A DNA stretch of 43,088 nucleotides from a bacterium (GCA_022774325.1 JALFNN010000002.1:1-43088), one strand, 5' to 3'. Shown: positions 25,275-35,794, counted from the stretch's first letter. Numbers and translations: made by a program. Notes: generated by a model from the letters alone, not told the origin.

Positions 25275-26300
25275 ATGGAAAATTTATTAGAAGTAAAAAA
25301 TCTGACATTCTCCTTTCGTACATACGGAGGAGTAGTAAAAGCAGTACGGGATGTAAGCTTTGAAGTGCGTCCGGGAGAAATCCTTGGAATCGTTGGAGAA
25401 TCAGGATGTGGGAAGAGCGTTACTTCGTCATGTATTATGAGACTGAATCCGGAACCACCGGGATTCTTTGAGGGTGGAGAGATCCTTTATAAAGGGAAAG
25501 ATATTCTGAAAATGAATAAAAAGGAACTGCGCCAGATTCGCGGTACAGAGATTGGATTTATTTTCCAGGACCCAATGACTTCTTTGAATCCGACGATGAG
25601 AATCGGTAAACAGATTGAAGAAGTATTTGTCAATAAGAAAGGCATGAGTGCTGCAGAAAAAAAACAAAAAGCGCTTGAGATTCTGAAACTAGTTGGTATT
25701 TCTGATGGGGAGAAGAGATATAGACAGTATCCGCATGAACTTTCAGGTGGTATGAAGCAGCGTGTTATGATCGCAATTGCGCTGGTAGGAAGTCCGAGTA
25801 TTGTAATTGCAGACGAACCGACCACATCACTGGATGTTACGATTGAAGCACAGATCCTTGAACTGCTTAAGAATCTTCAGAAGACATTGGGAACCTCTAT
25901 TATTCTGATAACACATGACCTTGGCGTTATTGCAAAACTTTGTGATCGTGTTCTTGTTATGTATGGAGGAAAAATTGTAGAGCGAGGTACTGCTGAAGAA
26001 ATCTTTTATGACACGGCGCATCCGTATACCAAGGGACTTATGCAGTCTATTGCTAGATTGGATACAGCAAAAGGTGAAAAACTGAAACCGATCGAAGGAA
26101 CTCCCCCAGATCTATTCAGCCCACCGGTAGGATGTCCATTTGCCGCACGTTGCGAATATTGCATGGATATCTGTAATGAGATGCCTCCGGAAACATATGA
26201 TTTGTCCGGTGAGCACGAGACCTGCTGCTGGCTGCAGCATGAATTTGCACCGGACAGTGATTTGAGAAAAGTTCCGGCTGAGAAAGGAGAGGTGGAATAA
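25275..26300 (+). CDS. oppD: Peptide ABC transporter ATPase (OppD/DppD type)
   Basis: The 341-residue ATPase has Walker A GESGCGKSV, Q-loop FIFQDPMTSLNP, signature LSGGMKQRVMIAIAL, Walker B IVIADEPTTSLD and the switch histidine in LITHDLGV. The C-terminal oligopeptide/dipeptide extension carries clustered cysteines (CPFAARCEYCMDIC, then CCWL). It starts at 25275 after AAGGAGTAGG. Its TAA stop shares one base with the ATG of the next ATPase, which implies coupled translation. Confidence 0.94.
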   Translation: MENLLEVKNLTFSFRTYGGVVKAVRDVSFEVRPGEILGIVGESGCGKSVTSSCIMRLNPEPPGFFEGGEILYKGKDILKMNKKELRQIRGTEIGFIFQDPMTSLNPTMRIGKQIEEVFVNKKGMSAAEKKQKALEILKLVGISDGEKRYRQYPHELSGGMKQRVMIAIALVGSPSIVIADEPTTSLDVTIEAQILELLKNLQKTLGTSIILITHDLGVIAKLCDRVLVMYGGKIVERGTAEEIFYDTAHPYTKGLMQSIARLDTAKGEKLKPIEGTPPDLFSPPVGCPFAARCEYCMDICNEMPPETYDLSGEHETCCWLQHEFAPDSDLRKVPAEKGEVE

Positions 26301-27274
26301 TGGAAAATAAAGAATTAAAGCAGCCTCTCGTACAGGTGAAAAATTTATGTAAGTATTTCCAGCTTAACAGAAAAGCAACACTGAAAGCAGTAGATGATGT
26401 CAGCTTTGATATTTATAAAGGGGAAACGGTCAGTCTTGTTGGAGAGTCCGGGTGTGGAAAATCAACGACAGGTCGCTGTATGATTCGTCTGTATGACCTT
26501 ACAAGCGGTCAGGTATTGTATGATGGAAAAGATATTTCTAAATTAAATAAAACTGAGCAGAAAGAGTTCTGCAAAAAAGTACAGATGATTTTCCAGAATC
26601 CATATTCTTCATTGAATCCGAGAATGACGGTGAAAGAGATTGTTGGAGAAGGGCTGAAGCAGCATGGAATGTCTGCGAAGGAAGTCGATGAAAAAGTTGA
26701 ACAGCTGTTGAAAACAGTCGGTCTTAATAAAGATCATATGTCTCGTTTTCCGCATGAATTTTCTGGCGGACAAAGACAGCGTATCGGTATTGCGAGAGCA
26801 CTTTCTGTAGATCCTGAATTCATTATCTGTGACGAACCGATTTCGGCCCTTGATGTATCTATTCAGGCACAGGTGATCAACATGCTAAAAAATCTGCAGG
26901 AAACAATGGGACTGACCTATTTGTTTATTGCTCATGATTTGAGTGTTGTAAAATATATTTCGGATCGTGTGGTAGTTATGTATCTGGGGACGATCGTTGA
27001 GACGGCCGAGACGGAGGAGCTCTATTCGAACCCGACACATCCTTATACAAAGGCTCTTCTGTCTGCAATTCCGGAAGCAGATCCGAAAAAAGCAAAAGCA
27101 AATGAGCGTATTCCGATAAAAGGCGAGATTCCAAGTCCGATCAATCCGAAGAACTGTTGCCGATTTGCTGAAAGATGCCAGTATGCAACAGAACGCTGTT
27201 TTAATGAAATGCCACAGTTACATGAAATCAAACCCGGACATAAGGTTGCATGTCATCTTACAGAGAATATGTAA
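26300..27274 (+). CDS. oppF: Peptide ABC transporter ATPase (OppF/DppF type)
   Basis: The 324-residue second ATPase has Walker A GESGCGKSTTGR, Q-loop MIFQNPYSSLNPRM, signature FSGGQRQRIGIARAL, Walker B FIICDEPISALDVS and switch LFIAHDLSV. The C-terminal cysteine block reads CCRFAERCQYATERC. The ATG at 26300 overlaps the preceding stop and follows AAAGGAGAGG. It completes a five-gene transporter (binding protein, two permeases, two ATPases), closed by the terminator at 27287. Confidence 0.94.
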   Translation: MENKELKQPLVQVKNLCKYFQLNRKATLKAVDDVSFDIYKGETVSLVGESGCGKSTTGRCMIRLYDLTSGQVLYDGKDISKLNKTEQKEFCKKVQMIFQNPYSSLNPRMTVKEIVGEGLKQHGMSAKEVDEKVEQLLKTVGLNKDHMSRFPHEFSGGQRQRIGIARALSVDPEFIICDEPISALDVSIQAQVINMLKNLQETMGLTYLFIAHDLSVVKYISDRVVVMYLGTIVETAETEELYSNPTHPYTKALLSAIPEADPKKAKANERIPIKGEIPSPINPKNCCRFAERCQYATERCFNEMPQLHEIKPGHKVACHLTENM

Positions 27275-27286
27275 AGAAAATAGAAG

Positions 27287-27317
27287 GAAGTCTTTCGAAT
27301 CTGAAAGGCTTCTTTTT
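27287..27317 (+). terminator. Intrinsic terminator after the peptide transporter operon
   Basis: GAAGTCTTTC (27287-27296) pairs with GAAAGGCTTC (27303-27312) with one G-U pair, followed by TTTTTA. Confidence 0.88.
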
Positions 27318-27374
27318 ATTGCCTTTCAGATATCAAAAAGGTCGGGAGGGACTTTTTGGTCGATTTTGCCTTTG

Positions 27375-27403
27375 TTGACAGAAATACGGAAAGAGCATAT
27401 AAT
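27375..27403 (+). promoter_or_regulatory. Consensus promoter of the second Xaa-Pro peptidase
   Basis: TTGACA (27375-27380), a 17-base spacer and TATAAT (27398-27403), a perfect match. The leader is short (about 45 bases) and has no obvious fold, so this peptidase escapes the leader control seen at 20211. Confidence 0.88.
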
Positions 27404-27455
27404 TGATTCAATTGAAAAAATATATATCAAATGATGTATAAACAGGAGGAATAAA

Positions 27456-28541
27456 ATGGATACAAATAAACTGAATCGTATTCTTGATTTAATGAAAGAA
27501 CAAGAAGTACCGCAGATGATTATTTCTGATCCTATGGCAATTTTTTATTTGACAGGGAAGAAGATCGTTCCGGGGGAAAGATTACTCGCATTATATTTAA
27601 ATATTAACGGCGGGCATAAACTGGTAGTCAATAAGTTGTTTCCACAGGAAAAAGACCTTGGTGTTGAACTTGTATGGTACGATGATATTGAGGATGGAGT
27701 AGAAATCTTAAGTAGATTTGTTGAAAAAGGCAAAACAATCGGAGTTGACAAGACATGGCCTGCAAAATTTCTTCTCAGACTGCAGGAATTGGAACCGGAA
27801 AGTAAGTTTGTTAATGGCTCTCTCATTGTAGATGCAATCAGAAAGGTGAAGAATGACGATGAAAAACAACTGTTAAGGGAAGCATCACTTGCAAATGATA
27901 GAGTAATGGAAGAACTTATTCCATTGACGGCCAAAGGATATACCGAAGTGGAATTAAACAGGATCGTGCGTGGCTTATATGAGAAATCAGGACATTCGGG
28001 AGTTTCTTTTGATCCAATAACGGCTTATGGTAAATCCGGAGCTGATCCGCATCATGTAACAGATGGATCAAAGGGTAAAAGAGGAGACAGTGTTGTCCTT
28101 GATATCGGCGGTATTTTGAATGATTATTGCTCTGATATGACAAGAACTGTTTTCCTTGGTGAGGTTTCGGACAAAGCGCGTGAGGTTTACGAGATTGTAA
28201 AAGAAGCACAGCAGAGAGGAATTGAGGCTGCAAAACCTGGAAATCGCTGGTGTGATGTTGATTTTGCCTGCCGTAATTATATAGAAGAAAAAGGATATGG
28301 GGCATATTTTACACATCGTACAGGCCATTCCATTGGACTTGAAGATCACGAATATGGGGATGTCTCAGCAGTCAATGAAGAAATAATCAAACCGGGGCAG
28401 TGCTTTTCGATTGAGCCGGGAATCTATCTTATGGAAGAGGGGATCGGTGTTCGAATAGAGGACCTTGTACTGATTACGGAGGACGGATGTGAAGTTCTGA
28501 ATAAGTTTCCAAAAGATCTGATTGTGGTACCTATGGAATAG
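27456..28541 (+). CDS. Xaa-Pro peptidase (M24B), second copy
   Basis: The 361-residue enzyme has a creatinase-type N-terminal domain (MIISDPMAIFYLTGKKIVPG) and a pita-bread catalytic domain. Metal ligands are Asp in VVLDIGGIL, Asp in CSDMTRTVFLG, His in HRTGHSIGLEDHE, Glu in FSIEPGIYLMEEG and Glu in VRIEDLV. It resembles prolidase (PepQ-like) in lacking an N-terminal extension. It starts at 27456 after CAGGAGGAA. It differs widely from the peptidase at 20479, so the two are old paralogues with probably different peptide length preferences (inference). It has its own consensus promoter. Confidence 0.92.
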   Translation: MDTNKLNRILDLMKEQEVPQMIISDPMAIFYLTGKKIVPGERLLALYLNINGGHKLVVNKLFPQEKDLGVELVWYDDIEDGVEILSRFVEKGKTIGVDKTWPAKFLLRLQELEPESKFVNGSLIVDAIRKVKNDDEKQLLREASLANDRVMEELIPLTAKGYTEVELNRIVRGLYEKSGHSGVSFDPITAYGKSGADPHHVTDGSKGKRGDSVVLDIGGILNDYCSDMTRTVFLGEVSDKAREVYEIVKEAQQRGIEAAKPGNRWCDVDFACRNYIEEKGYGAYFTHRTGHSIGLEDHEYGDVSAVNEEIIKPGQCFSIEPGIYLMEEGIGVRIEDLVLITEDGCEVLNKFPKDLIVVPME

Positions 28542-28611
28542 TGGATGAGAACACCGGTTCGTATTTCATGAATTTTTAAGATTTGACAGTGACTGAATGG
28601 ACTGAAAGCGG

Positions 28612-28640
28612 TTGACAATAGATATAAAAACCGTTATGAT
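28612..28640 (+). promoter_or_regulatory. Promoter of the LCP gene
   Basis: TTGACA (28612-28617), a 17-base spacer and TATGAT (28635-28640). A leader of about 125 bases follows, with no fold I can support. Confidence 0.8.
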
Positions 28641-28770
28641 ATACAATTGTAATTGTAAATTTTACGTTAAAGGACGTAATAGAATTGTAACAAAGTCTAG
28701 GGGCGGTCAACTGGGAAGCAGGCAGCGTGGAATTATGCGCCCGGCATAAGATGAATGAAAGAGAGAGGAC

Positions 28771-30528
28771 ATGGGCCAGAAAAGAAATAGAGCAGGAAAT
28801 AACAGCCAAAATCGAAATGAACGGAACATTAGCAACAGCCGCGAAGTGAGCAGACGGACTAAGGGGAAAAACCGGTATTCTTTTGAAGAAGACAGAAGAA
28901 CAACGGCCAGATATTACGATGATGATGGATATTACCAGACTGAGCCTAAGAGAAGGAAAAAATCAGCATCCGCAAAGAACAGGGATGATTATACAAAGAA
29001 ATCTAAAAACCGAAGTTCCGAATACGGCAGCAAAGGCAGAAAAAGGAAAAGACGTGGAAGAAGAAAGAATGTGGTCAGTAAGACGATCGGTATCATCTTG
29101 GCAATCATTCAATTTGTTTTATCAGTAGTCCTTACGGTAAATGTTTTGTTCTTTGATATGCTGACGGTTACCTATATCATGGTTCTGGCCGGTGTACTGC
29201 TTATTTTACTCGGAATAACACTATTGTCTCAGATAGGGGCAAAAGGAAAGGGAATCGGAGGAAAAATCTTCTGTATCTTGTTGTGTATCATTCTTGCGAT
29301 GGGATCTTTCTATATAGGTAAAATAAATAATGCATTTCAGAAGATAACCGGAAGCAACACGATGACAAGTTCCATGGTTGTCGCAGTAAGACAGGATGAC
29401 AGTGCGCAGAAACTTGTGGATACGTCTGATTATACATACGGTGTACAGTATGCCACAAATGCAGATCAAACAAAGTCGACGGTCAAACAGATTGAAAAAG
29501 AAATAGGTAATGAGATCACGGTTCGAGAATATGCCGGCATGATTGAAGCGGCACAGGCATTGCTCTCAGGAGAAGTGGATGCGCTGGTTTATAATTCCGG
29601 TCAGACGGGGATTATCAAAGATCAGATCCCTGACTTTGAAAATGAGGTCAGAGTGATTTATAAGCACAGCATTGTTGTGCAGATAGAAAATACAGCAGCT
29701 GATGCCAGCGTGACAGAACCGTTTGCGGTATATCTGAGCGGAATGGATACTTATAATGATATCACTTCCGGAGACCGGAGCGATGTAAATATTATTGCAG
29801 TCGTGAATCCAAAGAGCCACCAGATTCTTTTGGTTACGACACCGAGAGATTATTATGTCCCGATTCCGGGAATCTCAAATGGCCAGGAAGATAAGCTGAC
29901 GCATGCAGGAATTTATGGTATTGAAGCATCTATGGATACCTTGGAAGAACTATATGAGATGGATATTCCATTCTTTGGAAGGGTAAACTTTACATCTATG
30001 ATCAATATCGTTGATGCATTAGGCGGATTGGATGTGGAATCAGATGAAGAGTTTGATACGGGTGAAGAATCTGGAAAAGTAGTTCATATTAATGAGGGAA
30101 TGAATCATCTGAACGGCAGAGAAACACTGGCGTTCTGTCGTGAACGTCATGCTCTTGCCGATGGGGATAATGCTCGCGGAAGACATCAGCAGGCTGTTAT
30201 TACTGCAATCATTAAAAAGATGATGTCTCCGTCCATGTTAAGAGGTGCTTCCGATATTATTGCAAGTGTGAGTGACGGCGTTGATACGAATTTCAGTATG
30301 AATCAGATCCAGTCTTTGATTAAGACACAGCTTCGAACGAACGCAGAGTGGAATATTTATTCTGTTTCAGCCGAAGGTGTTGGTGATAAGCAATATTGTT
30401 ATTCTTCCGGAGATGCATTATTGTATGTATGTATCCCGGACGAAACATCCGTTTCAAATATTATTGATCTGGTCAACCGTGTTGAAGCGGGCGATGTGCT
30501 TGAAGAATCAACTGTCGTTGGACAATAG
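28771..30528 (+). CDS. LCP (LytR-CpsA-Psr) family cell-wall ligase with extra extracytoplasmic segment
   Basis: The 585-residue membrane protein is of the family that transfers anionic polymers or glycans from lipid carriers to peptidoglycan. Residues 1-98 are a very basic, disordered cytoplasmic tail. Three hydrophobic segments follow at about 102-124, 130-152 and 163-180. Residues about 197-315 do not belong to the LCP domain; they look like part of a bacterial solute-binding fold (YGVQYATNADQTKSTVKQIE, AGMIEAAQALLSGEVDALVY). The LCP domain starts near 320 with YLSGMDTYNDITSGDRSDVN. Its key arginines and aspartates are seen in TTPRDYYVPI, LAFCRERHALADGDNARGRH. It starts at ATG 28771 after GAGAGAGG. 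It stands alone between a promoter and a terminator. Confidence 0.88.
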   Translation: MGQKRNRAGNNSQNRNERNISNSREVSRRTKGKNRYSFEEDRRTTARYYDDDGYYQTEPKRRKKSASAKNRDDYTKKSKNRSSEYGSKGRKRKRRGRRKNVVSKTIGIILAIIQFVLSVVLTVNVLFFDMLTVTYIMVLAGVLLILLGITLLSQIGAKGKGIGGKIFCILLCIILAMGSFYIGKINNAFQKITGSNTMTSSMVVAVRQDDSAQKLVDTSDYTYGVQYATNADQTKSTVKQIEKEIGNEITVREYAGMIEAAQALLSGEVDALVYNSGQTGIIKDQIPDFENEVRVIYKHSIVVQIENTAADASVTEPFAVYLSGMDTYNDITSGDRSDVNIIAVVNPKSHQILLVTTPRDYYVPIPGISNGQEDKLTHAGIYGIEASMDTLEELYEMDIPFFGRVNFTSMINIVDALGGLDVESDEEFDTGEESGKVVHINEGMNHLNGRETLAFCRERHALADGDNARGRHQQAVITAIIKKMMSPSMLRGASDIIASVSDGVDTNFSMNQIQSLIKTQLRTNAEWNIYSVSAEGVGDKQYCYSSGDALLYVCIPDETSVSNIIDLVNRVEAGDVLEESTVVGQ

Positions 30529-30549
30529 AATATATAATATACAAAGAAA

Positions 30550-30606
30550 AAGGCATTTACTGGAAAATATTCGTCAAAATATTTCCGGTAAATGCCTTGA
30601 CTTTTC
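30550..30606 (+). terminator. Intrinsic terminator after the LCP gene
   Basis: AAGGCATTTACTGGAAAATATT (30550-30571) pairs with 30578-30598 over about 20 bp with one G-U pair and one bulge. A moderate T-rich stretch follows. The 3' arm runs straight into the -35 box of the next promoter. Confidence 0.75.
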
Positions 30607-30625
30607 TTGCGGTATATAATACAAT
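30597..30625 (+). promoter_or_regulatory. Promoter of the str operon
   Basis: TTGACT (30597-30602), a 17-base spacer and TACAAT (30620-30625). Its -35 overlaps the last two bases of the upstream terminator stem. The leader to rpsL is about 90 bases long. Confidence 0.7.
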
Positions 30626-30723
30626 AACCTAGCGTGCAAAGAAACGTGCGGTTATTTTTGTGCGCATTTAAACAGACAATGTTTAAAACGTAACCAATTA
30701 TTACATCATAGGAGGTGAAAGAG

Positions 30724-31146
30724 ATGCCAACATTTAACCAGTTAGTAAGAAAAGGTCGTCAGACAGCTGTTAAGAAATCTACCGCTCCGGCTCTCCAGAA
30801 AGGATACAACTCTCTGAGAAAGAAAGCTACGGATACATCTGCACCGCAGAAGAGAGGTGTTTGTACAGCAGTTAAGACAGCTACACCGAAAAAGCCGAAC
30901 TCAGCTCTTAGAAAAATTGCCAGAGTACGTCTTTCTAACGGAATCGAAGTAACAAGCTACATTCCAGGAGAAGGACACAACCTTCAGGAACATAGCGTTG
31001 TTCTGATTCGTGGTGGTCGTGTTAAGGACTTACCAGGTACAAGATACCATATCGTTCGTGGAACACTTGATACAGCAGGTGTTGCAAAGAGACGTCAGGC
31101 TCGTTCTAAATACGGAGCTAAGAGACCAAAAGACGCTAAGAAATAA
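30724..31146 (+). CDS. rpsL: 30S ribosomal protein S12
   Basis: The 140-residue decoding-centre protein starts at 30724 ([12 protein letters not shown]) after ATAGGAGGTG; the open frame from 30715 only covers the ribosome site. The streptomycin-related lysines are wild type, seen in [11 protein letters not shown] and [12 protein letters not shown], so no rpsL-type resistance is predicted. It is the first gene of rpsL-rpsG-fusA-tuf. Confidence 0.97.
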   Translation: MPTFNQLVRKGRQTAVKKSTAPALQKGYNSLRKKATDTSAPQKRGVCTAVKTATPKKPNSALRKIARVRLSNGIEVTSYIPGEGHNLQEHSVVLIRGGRVKDLPGTRYHIVRGTLDTAGVAKRRQARSKYGAKRPKDAKK

Positions 31147-31293
31147 TAACGAAACAACAAAGTTATCGTATCACAAACAGAACTATGAGGATTATAGTTG
31201 GTTGCGGGTTTAATCCAGATAAATGCCCATCTCTGGCATCAGGATGTCCCGTGAGCTGATGACACATAGAGAGACACATGTGAGTACCGATGA

Positions 31294-31818
<525 letters not shown>

Positions 31819-31935
31819 AACTGGGACATATTATAAAATGTTCCGGAAACAAGATGCAGAAGATCGTCTCACAGTGCCTGCATTATGCTGCGCATAGAGA
31901 CGAATCTGCGCGACAAATATTAGGAGGACAAAATC

Positions 31936-34053
31936 TTGGCTGGAAGAGAATATCCATTAGAGAGAACCAGAAATATCGGTATTATGGCACATATTGATGC
32001 TGGTAAGACAACTCTTACAGAGCGTATCTTATATTATACCGGTGTTAACTATAAGATTGGTGATACTCATGAAGGAACTGCTACCATGGACTGGATGGAA
32101 CAGGAGCAGGAAAGAGGTATCACAATTACTTCAGCAGCTACGACATGTCATTGGACTTTGGAAGACCATACAAAGCCGAAAAAAGGTGCTCTCGAACATC
32201 GTATCAACATCATTGATACTCCGGGACACGTTGACTTTACCGTAGAAGTTGAACGTTCACTTCGTGTACTTGATGGTGCCGTAGGTGTATTCTGTGCTAA
32301 GGGTGGTGTTGAACCTCAGTCAGAAAACGTATGGCGTCAGGCAGACACATACAATGTACCGAGAATGGCTTTCATCAATAAGATGGACATTTTAGGTGCA
32401 GATTTCTACAATGCAGTAGAACAGATTAAGACAAGATTAGGTAAGAACGCAATCGTTCTTCAGCTTCCAATCGGTAAGGAAGATGATTTCAAAGGAATCA
32501 TTGATCTTATGGAAATGGAAGCATATATCTACAATGATGATAAGGGAGATGACATTACAGTTTGTGAGATCCCGGAAGATATGAAGGATGATGCAGAGCT
32601 TTATCACCAGGAATTAGTCGAAAAGATCTGTGAATTAGATGATGATCTGATGATGATGTATCTGGAAGATGAAATTCCGTCAAATGATGAACTGAAAGCA
32701 GTTTTAAGAAAAGCTACATGCGAGTGTACAGCTGTACCTGTTTGCTGTGGTTCTGCTTACAGAAATAAAGGTGTTCAGAAACTTCTGGATGCAATTATTG
32801 AATATATGCCGGCTCCGACTGATATTCCGGCTATTAAGGGTGTGGATGAAGACGGAAATGAAGTTGAAAGACATTCATCCGATGAAGAGCCGTTCTCAGC
32901 TCTGGCGTTCAAGATTATGACTGACCCGTTCGTAGGTAAACTGGCGTACTTCCGTGTTTACTCAGGAACAATGAATTCTGGATCTTATGTGCTGAATGCA
33001 ACAAAAGGAAAGAAAGAACGTGTTGGACGTATCCTTCAGATGCATGCAAATAAGAGACAGGAATTAGATAAGGTTTATTCAGGAGATATTGCTGCTGCAA
33101 TCGGATTTAAGTTCACCACTACCGGTGATACAATCTGTGATGAACAGCATCCGGTTATTCTTGAATCCATGGAATTCCCGGAACCGGTTATCGAGCTTGC
33201 TATTGAGCCGAAGACCAAAGCTTCTCAGGGTAAACTTGGTGAATCACTTGCAAAACTTGCAGAAGAAGACCCGACCTTCCGTGCTCATACAGATCAGGAA
33301 ACAGGTCAGACCATCATCGCAGGTATGGGTGAGCTTCATCTGGAAATTATCGTAGACAGACTTCTTCGTGAATTTAAGGTAGAAGCGAATGTTGGTGCAC
33401 CTCAGGTTGCATACAAAGAAGCATTTACCAAGGCAGTTGACGTTGACAGCAAATATGCTAAGCAGTCCGGTGGTCGTGGACAGTACGGACATTGTAAAGT
33501 TAAGTTTGAACCAATGGATGCTAACGGAGAAGAGACATACAAGTTTGAATCTACCGTTGTCGGTGGCGCAATTCCGAAGGAATATATCCCGGCTGTAGGT
33601 GAAGGTATCGAAGAAGCTATGAAGGCTGGTATTCTTGGTGGATTCCCGGTTGTTGGTATTCATGCTAACGTTTATGACGGATCTTACCATGAAGTTGACT
33701 CTTCTGAAATGGCATTCCACATTGCAGGTTCCCTTGCATTTAAGGATGCGATGAAGAAAGCTGAGCCTGTACTTCTTGAGCCTATCATGAAGGTAGAAGT
33801 AACCATGCCTGAAGAATACATGGGCGATGTAATCGGTGATATCAACTCTCGCCGTGGACGTATCGAAGGTATGGATGACCTTGGCGGAGGAAAGATCGTA
33901 AGAGGTTATGTACCGCTTTCTGAAATGTTCGGATACTCTACAGACCTTCGTTCGAGAACACAGGGACGTGGAAACTACTCAATGTTCTTTGAAAAATACG
34001 AACCGGTTCCGAAGTCTGTACAGGAAAAGGTATTATCTAACAAAAACGCATAA
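31936..34053 (+). CDS. fusA: Translation elongation factor G
   Basis: The 705-residue translocation GTPase starts at TTG 31936 after TTAGGAGGAC. GTPase motifs are [15 protein letters not shown] (P-loop), [12 protein letters not shown] (switch I), [12 protein letters not shown] (switch II) and FINKMD. The domain IV tip region reads [13 protein letters not shown], and the closing block [20 protein letters not shown] is typical. The length is standard. It lies between rpsG and tuf, 117 bases after rpsG. TTG is a weak start, perhaps limiting its yield relative to EF-Tu (inference). Confidence 0.97.
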   Translation: MAGREYPLERTRNIGIMAHIDAGKTTLTERILYYTGVNYKIGDTHEGTATMDWMEQEQERGITITSAATTCHWTLEDHTKPKKGALEHRINIIDTPGHVDFTVEVERSLRVLDGAVGVFCAKGGVEPQSENVWRQADTYNVPRMAFINKMDILGADFYNAVEQIKTRLGKNAIVLQLPIGKEDDFKGIIDLMEMEAYIYNDDKGDDITVCEIPEDMKDDAELYHQELVEKICELDDDLMMMYLEDEIPSNDELKAVLRKATCECTAVPVCCGSAYRNKGVQKLLDAIIEYMPAPTDIPAIKGVDEDGNEVERHSSDEEPFSALAFKIMTDPFVGKLAYFRVYSGTMNSGSYVLNATKGKKERVGRILQMHANKRQELDKVYSGDIAAAIGFKFTTTGDTICDEQHPVILESMEFPEPVIELAIEPKTKASQGKLGESLAKLAEEDPTFRAHTDQETGQTIIAGMGELHLEIIVDRLLREFKVEANVGAPQVAYKEAFTKAVDVDSKYAKQSGGRGQYGHCKVKFEPMDANGEETYKFESTVVGGAIPKEYIPAVGEGIEEAMKAGILGGFPVVGIHANVYDGSYHEVDSSEMAFHIAGSLAFKDAMKKAEPVLLEPIMKVEVTMPEEYMGDVIGDINSRRGRIEGMDDLGGGKIVRGYVPLSEMFGYSTDLRSRTQGRGNYSMFFEKYEPVPKSVQEKVLSNKNA

Positions 34054-34172
34054 AAAATGCGAAAAAGGCTTGAAAAACTGTATTATTTGAAATATAATCA
34101 GAATTAGCCGAGTTAAAACATCGAAACTAAAAATGCCCAAAGTGGGTGCTATATTTAAGGAGGATATTCAAA

Positions 34173-35366
34173 ATGGCAAAGGCTAAATTTGAAAGAACAA
34201 AACCGCATTGTAATATCGGTACCATCGGACACGTTGACCATGGTAAAACAACTTTAACAGCTGCTATCACAAAAACTCTTTCTCAGAGAGTACCTGGTAA
34301 CGCTGCAGTAGATTTCGAAAACATTGACAAAGCTCCGGAAGAAAGAGAACGTGGTATCACAATCTCTACAGCTCACGTTGAGTATGAGACAGAAAAACGT
34401 CACTACGCTCACGTAGACTGCCCGGGACATGCTGACTACGTTAAGAACATGATCACTGGTGCTGCTCAGATGGATGGTGCTATCCTCGTTGTAGCTGCTA
34501 CTGATGGTGTTATGGCTCAGACAAGAGAGCACATCCTGCTTTCTCGTCAGGTAGGCGTTCCTTACATCGTTGTATTCATGAACAAATGTGATATGGTAGA
34601 TGATGAAGAACTTCTTGAATTAGTAGAAATGGAAATTCGTGAACTTCTTGATGAATACGAATTCCCGGGAGATGACACTCCGATTATCCAGGGATCAGCT
34701 CTGAAAGCTCTTGAAGATCCGTCAGGAGAATGGGGAGACAAGATCATGGAACTTATGGATGCAGTAGATTCATACATTCCGGATCCAGAACGTGCAACAG
34801 ACAAACCATTCCTTATGCCTGTAGAAGACGTATTCTCTATCACAGGACGTGGAACAGTTGCTACTGGTAGAGTAGAACGTGGTGTTCTTCATGTTTCTGA
34901 TGAAGTAGAAATCGTTGGTATCAAAGAAGAAAACCGTAAAGTAGTTGTAACAGGTGTTGAAATGTTCCGTAAACTTCTTGATGAAGCTCAGGCTGGTGAC
35001 AACATCGGTGCACTTCTTCGTGGTGTTCAGAGAAACGAAATCGAAAGAGGACAGTGTCTGTGTAAACCAGGTTCAGTAAAATGCCACCACAAATTTACTT
35101 CTCAGGTTTACGTATTAACAAAAGATGAAGGTGGACGTCATACTCCATTCTTTAACAACTATCGTCCACAGTTCTACTTCAGAACAACAGACGTAACTGG
35201 TGTCTGCGAACTTCCAGAAGGAACAGAAATGTGTATGCCTGGTGACCACGTAGAAATGACATGTGAACTGATCCATCCAGTAGCTATGGAGCAGGGACTT
35301 CGTTTCGCTATCCGTGAAGGCGGACGTACAGTAGGTTCTGGTGTAGTTAAAGAAATCATCGAATAA
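34173..35366 (+). CDS. tuf: Translation elongation factor Tu
   Basis: The 397-residue GTPase carries aminoacyl-tRNA to the ribosome. The ATG at 34173 follows TTAAGGAGGAT; the frame is open from 34146 but nine extra codons cover the ribosome site. Motifs are [54 protein letters not shown] and [12 protein letters not shown]. The codon usage is strongly biased, as expected for an abundant protein. It is last in the str operon and is followed by a very strong terminator. Confidence 0.98.
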   Translation: MAKAKFERTKPHCNIGTIGHVDHGKTTLTAAITKTLSQRVPGNAAVDFENIDKAPEERERGITISTAHVEYETEKRHYAHVDCPGHADYVKNMITGAAQMDGAILVVAATDGVMAQTREHILLSRQVGVPYIVVFMNKCDMVDDEELLELVEMEIRELLDEYEFPGDDTPIIQGSALKALEDPSGEWGDKIMELMDAVDSYIPDPERATDKPFLMPVEDVFSITGRGTVATGRVERGVLHVSDEVEIVGIKEENRKVVVTGVEMFRKLLDEAQAGDNIGALLRGVQRNEIERGQCLCKPGSVKCHHKFTSQVYVLTKDEGGRHTPFFNNYRPQFYFRTTDVTGVCELPEGTEMCMPGDHVEMTCELIHPVAMEQGLRFAIREGGRTVGSGVVKEIIE

Positions 35367-35396
35367 TTTCTTTGAATTAACATTATTGCAAAATAT

Positions 35397-35429
35397 AAAT
35401 CCCGGGAAACTTTAGTTTCCCGGGATTTT
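35397..35429 (+). terminator. Intrinsic terminator after tuf
   Basis: AAATCCCGGGAAACT (35397-35411) pairs with AGTTTCCCGGGATTT (35414-35428), with tip pairs probably opened into a small loop, followed by TTTT. Confidence 0.92.
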
Positions 35430-35476
35430 GGTATCAAAAACATATCTTATGTATCAAAATTAAAAAATCTCTTATC

Positions 35477-35629
35477 AACCCTTACTATATATCTTCAGAA
35501 GAATATGTAAAAAGATGGGAACAAGTGACGTATGAGAAAAAAGCATTTGCAGAAGGGACAGTTGAAACAAAGGCATTGCCAATTAATATTGGCTTAATTG
35601 ATACATTAATTAAAGAATATTTGATTTGA
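35477..35629 (+). pseudogene. Orphan 3' coding remnant of unknown family
   Basis: An open frame without a start or ribosome site encodes about 50 residues (NPYYISSEEYVKRWEQVTYE, then KKAFAEGTVETKALPINIGL and IDTLIKEYLI) and ends at TGA 35627-35629. The composition is protein-like and the frame ends cleanly. I do not recognise the family. It begins right after the tuf terminator, so it is probably the tail of a gene removed by deletion. Confidence 0.4.
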
Positions 35630-35652
35630 TATAAGATATTATTCTGTGTAGA

Positions 35653-35730
35653 AAGCATGCCAGAAATAAGTTTTCTAATATACCAAAAGCATGCCGGAGA
35701 TAAGTTTTCCAATACATCAAAAGCGGGCCG
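35653..35730. repeat. Tandem 34-bp repeat, about 2.3 copies
   Basis: Units begin at 35653 and 35687 with a period of exactly 34 bases; a partial third begins at 35721. The shared frame is AGCATGCC, GA, ATAAGTTTTC, AATA and CAAA with scattered changes. It lies between the coding remnant and the terminator of the metal-efflux gene. Confidence 0.75.
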
Positions 35731-35766
35731 TTAAAAAAGAGAAGATATATATCTTCCCCTTTAACG
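35729..35766 (-). terminator. Terminator of the CDF efflux gene, possibly bidirectional
   Basis: CGTTAAA (35729-35735) pairs with TTTAACG (35760-35766) around the perfect inner palindrome GAAGATATATATCTTC (35741-35756). On the minus strand the 3' arm is T-rich (CTCTTTTTTAACG). Confidence 0.65.
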
Positions 35767-35794
35767 TATTATACATACAAAAAATATATCTCTT

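Noticed and set aside
35653-35730. CRISPR-like array
   Set aside because: The 34-bp units are directly adjacent without spacers, only about two copies exist and no cas genes are near.
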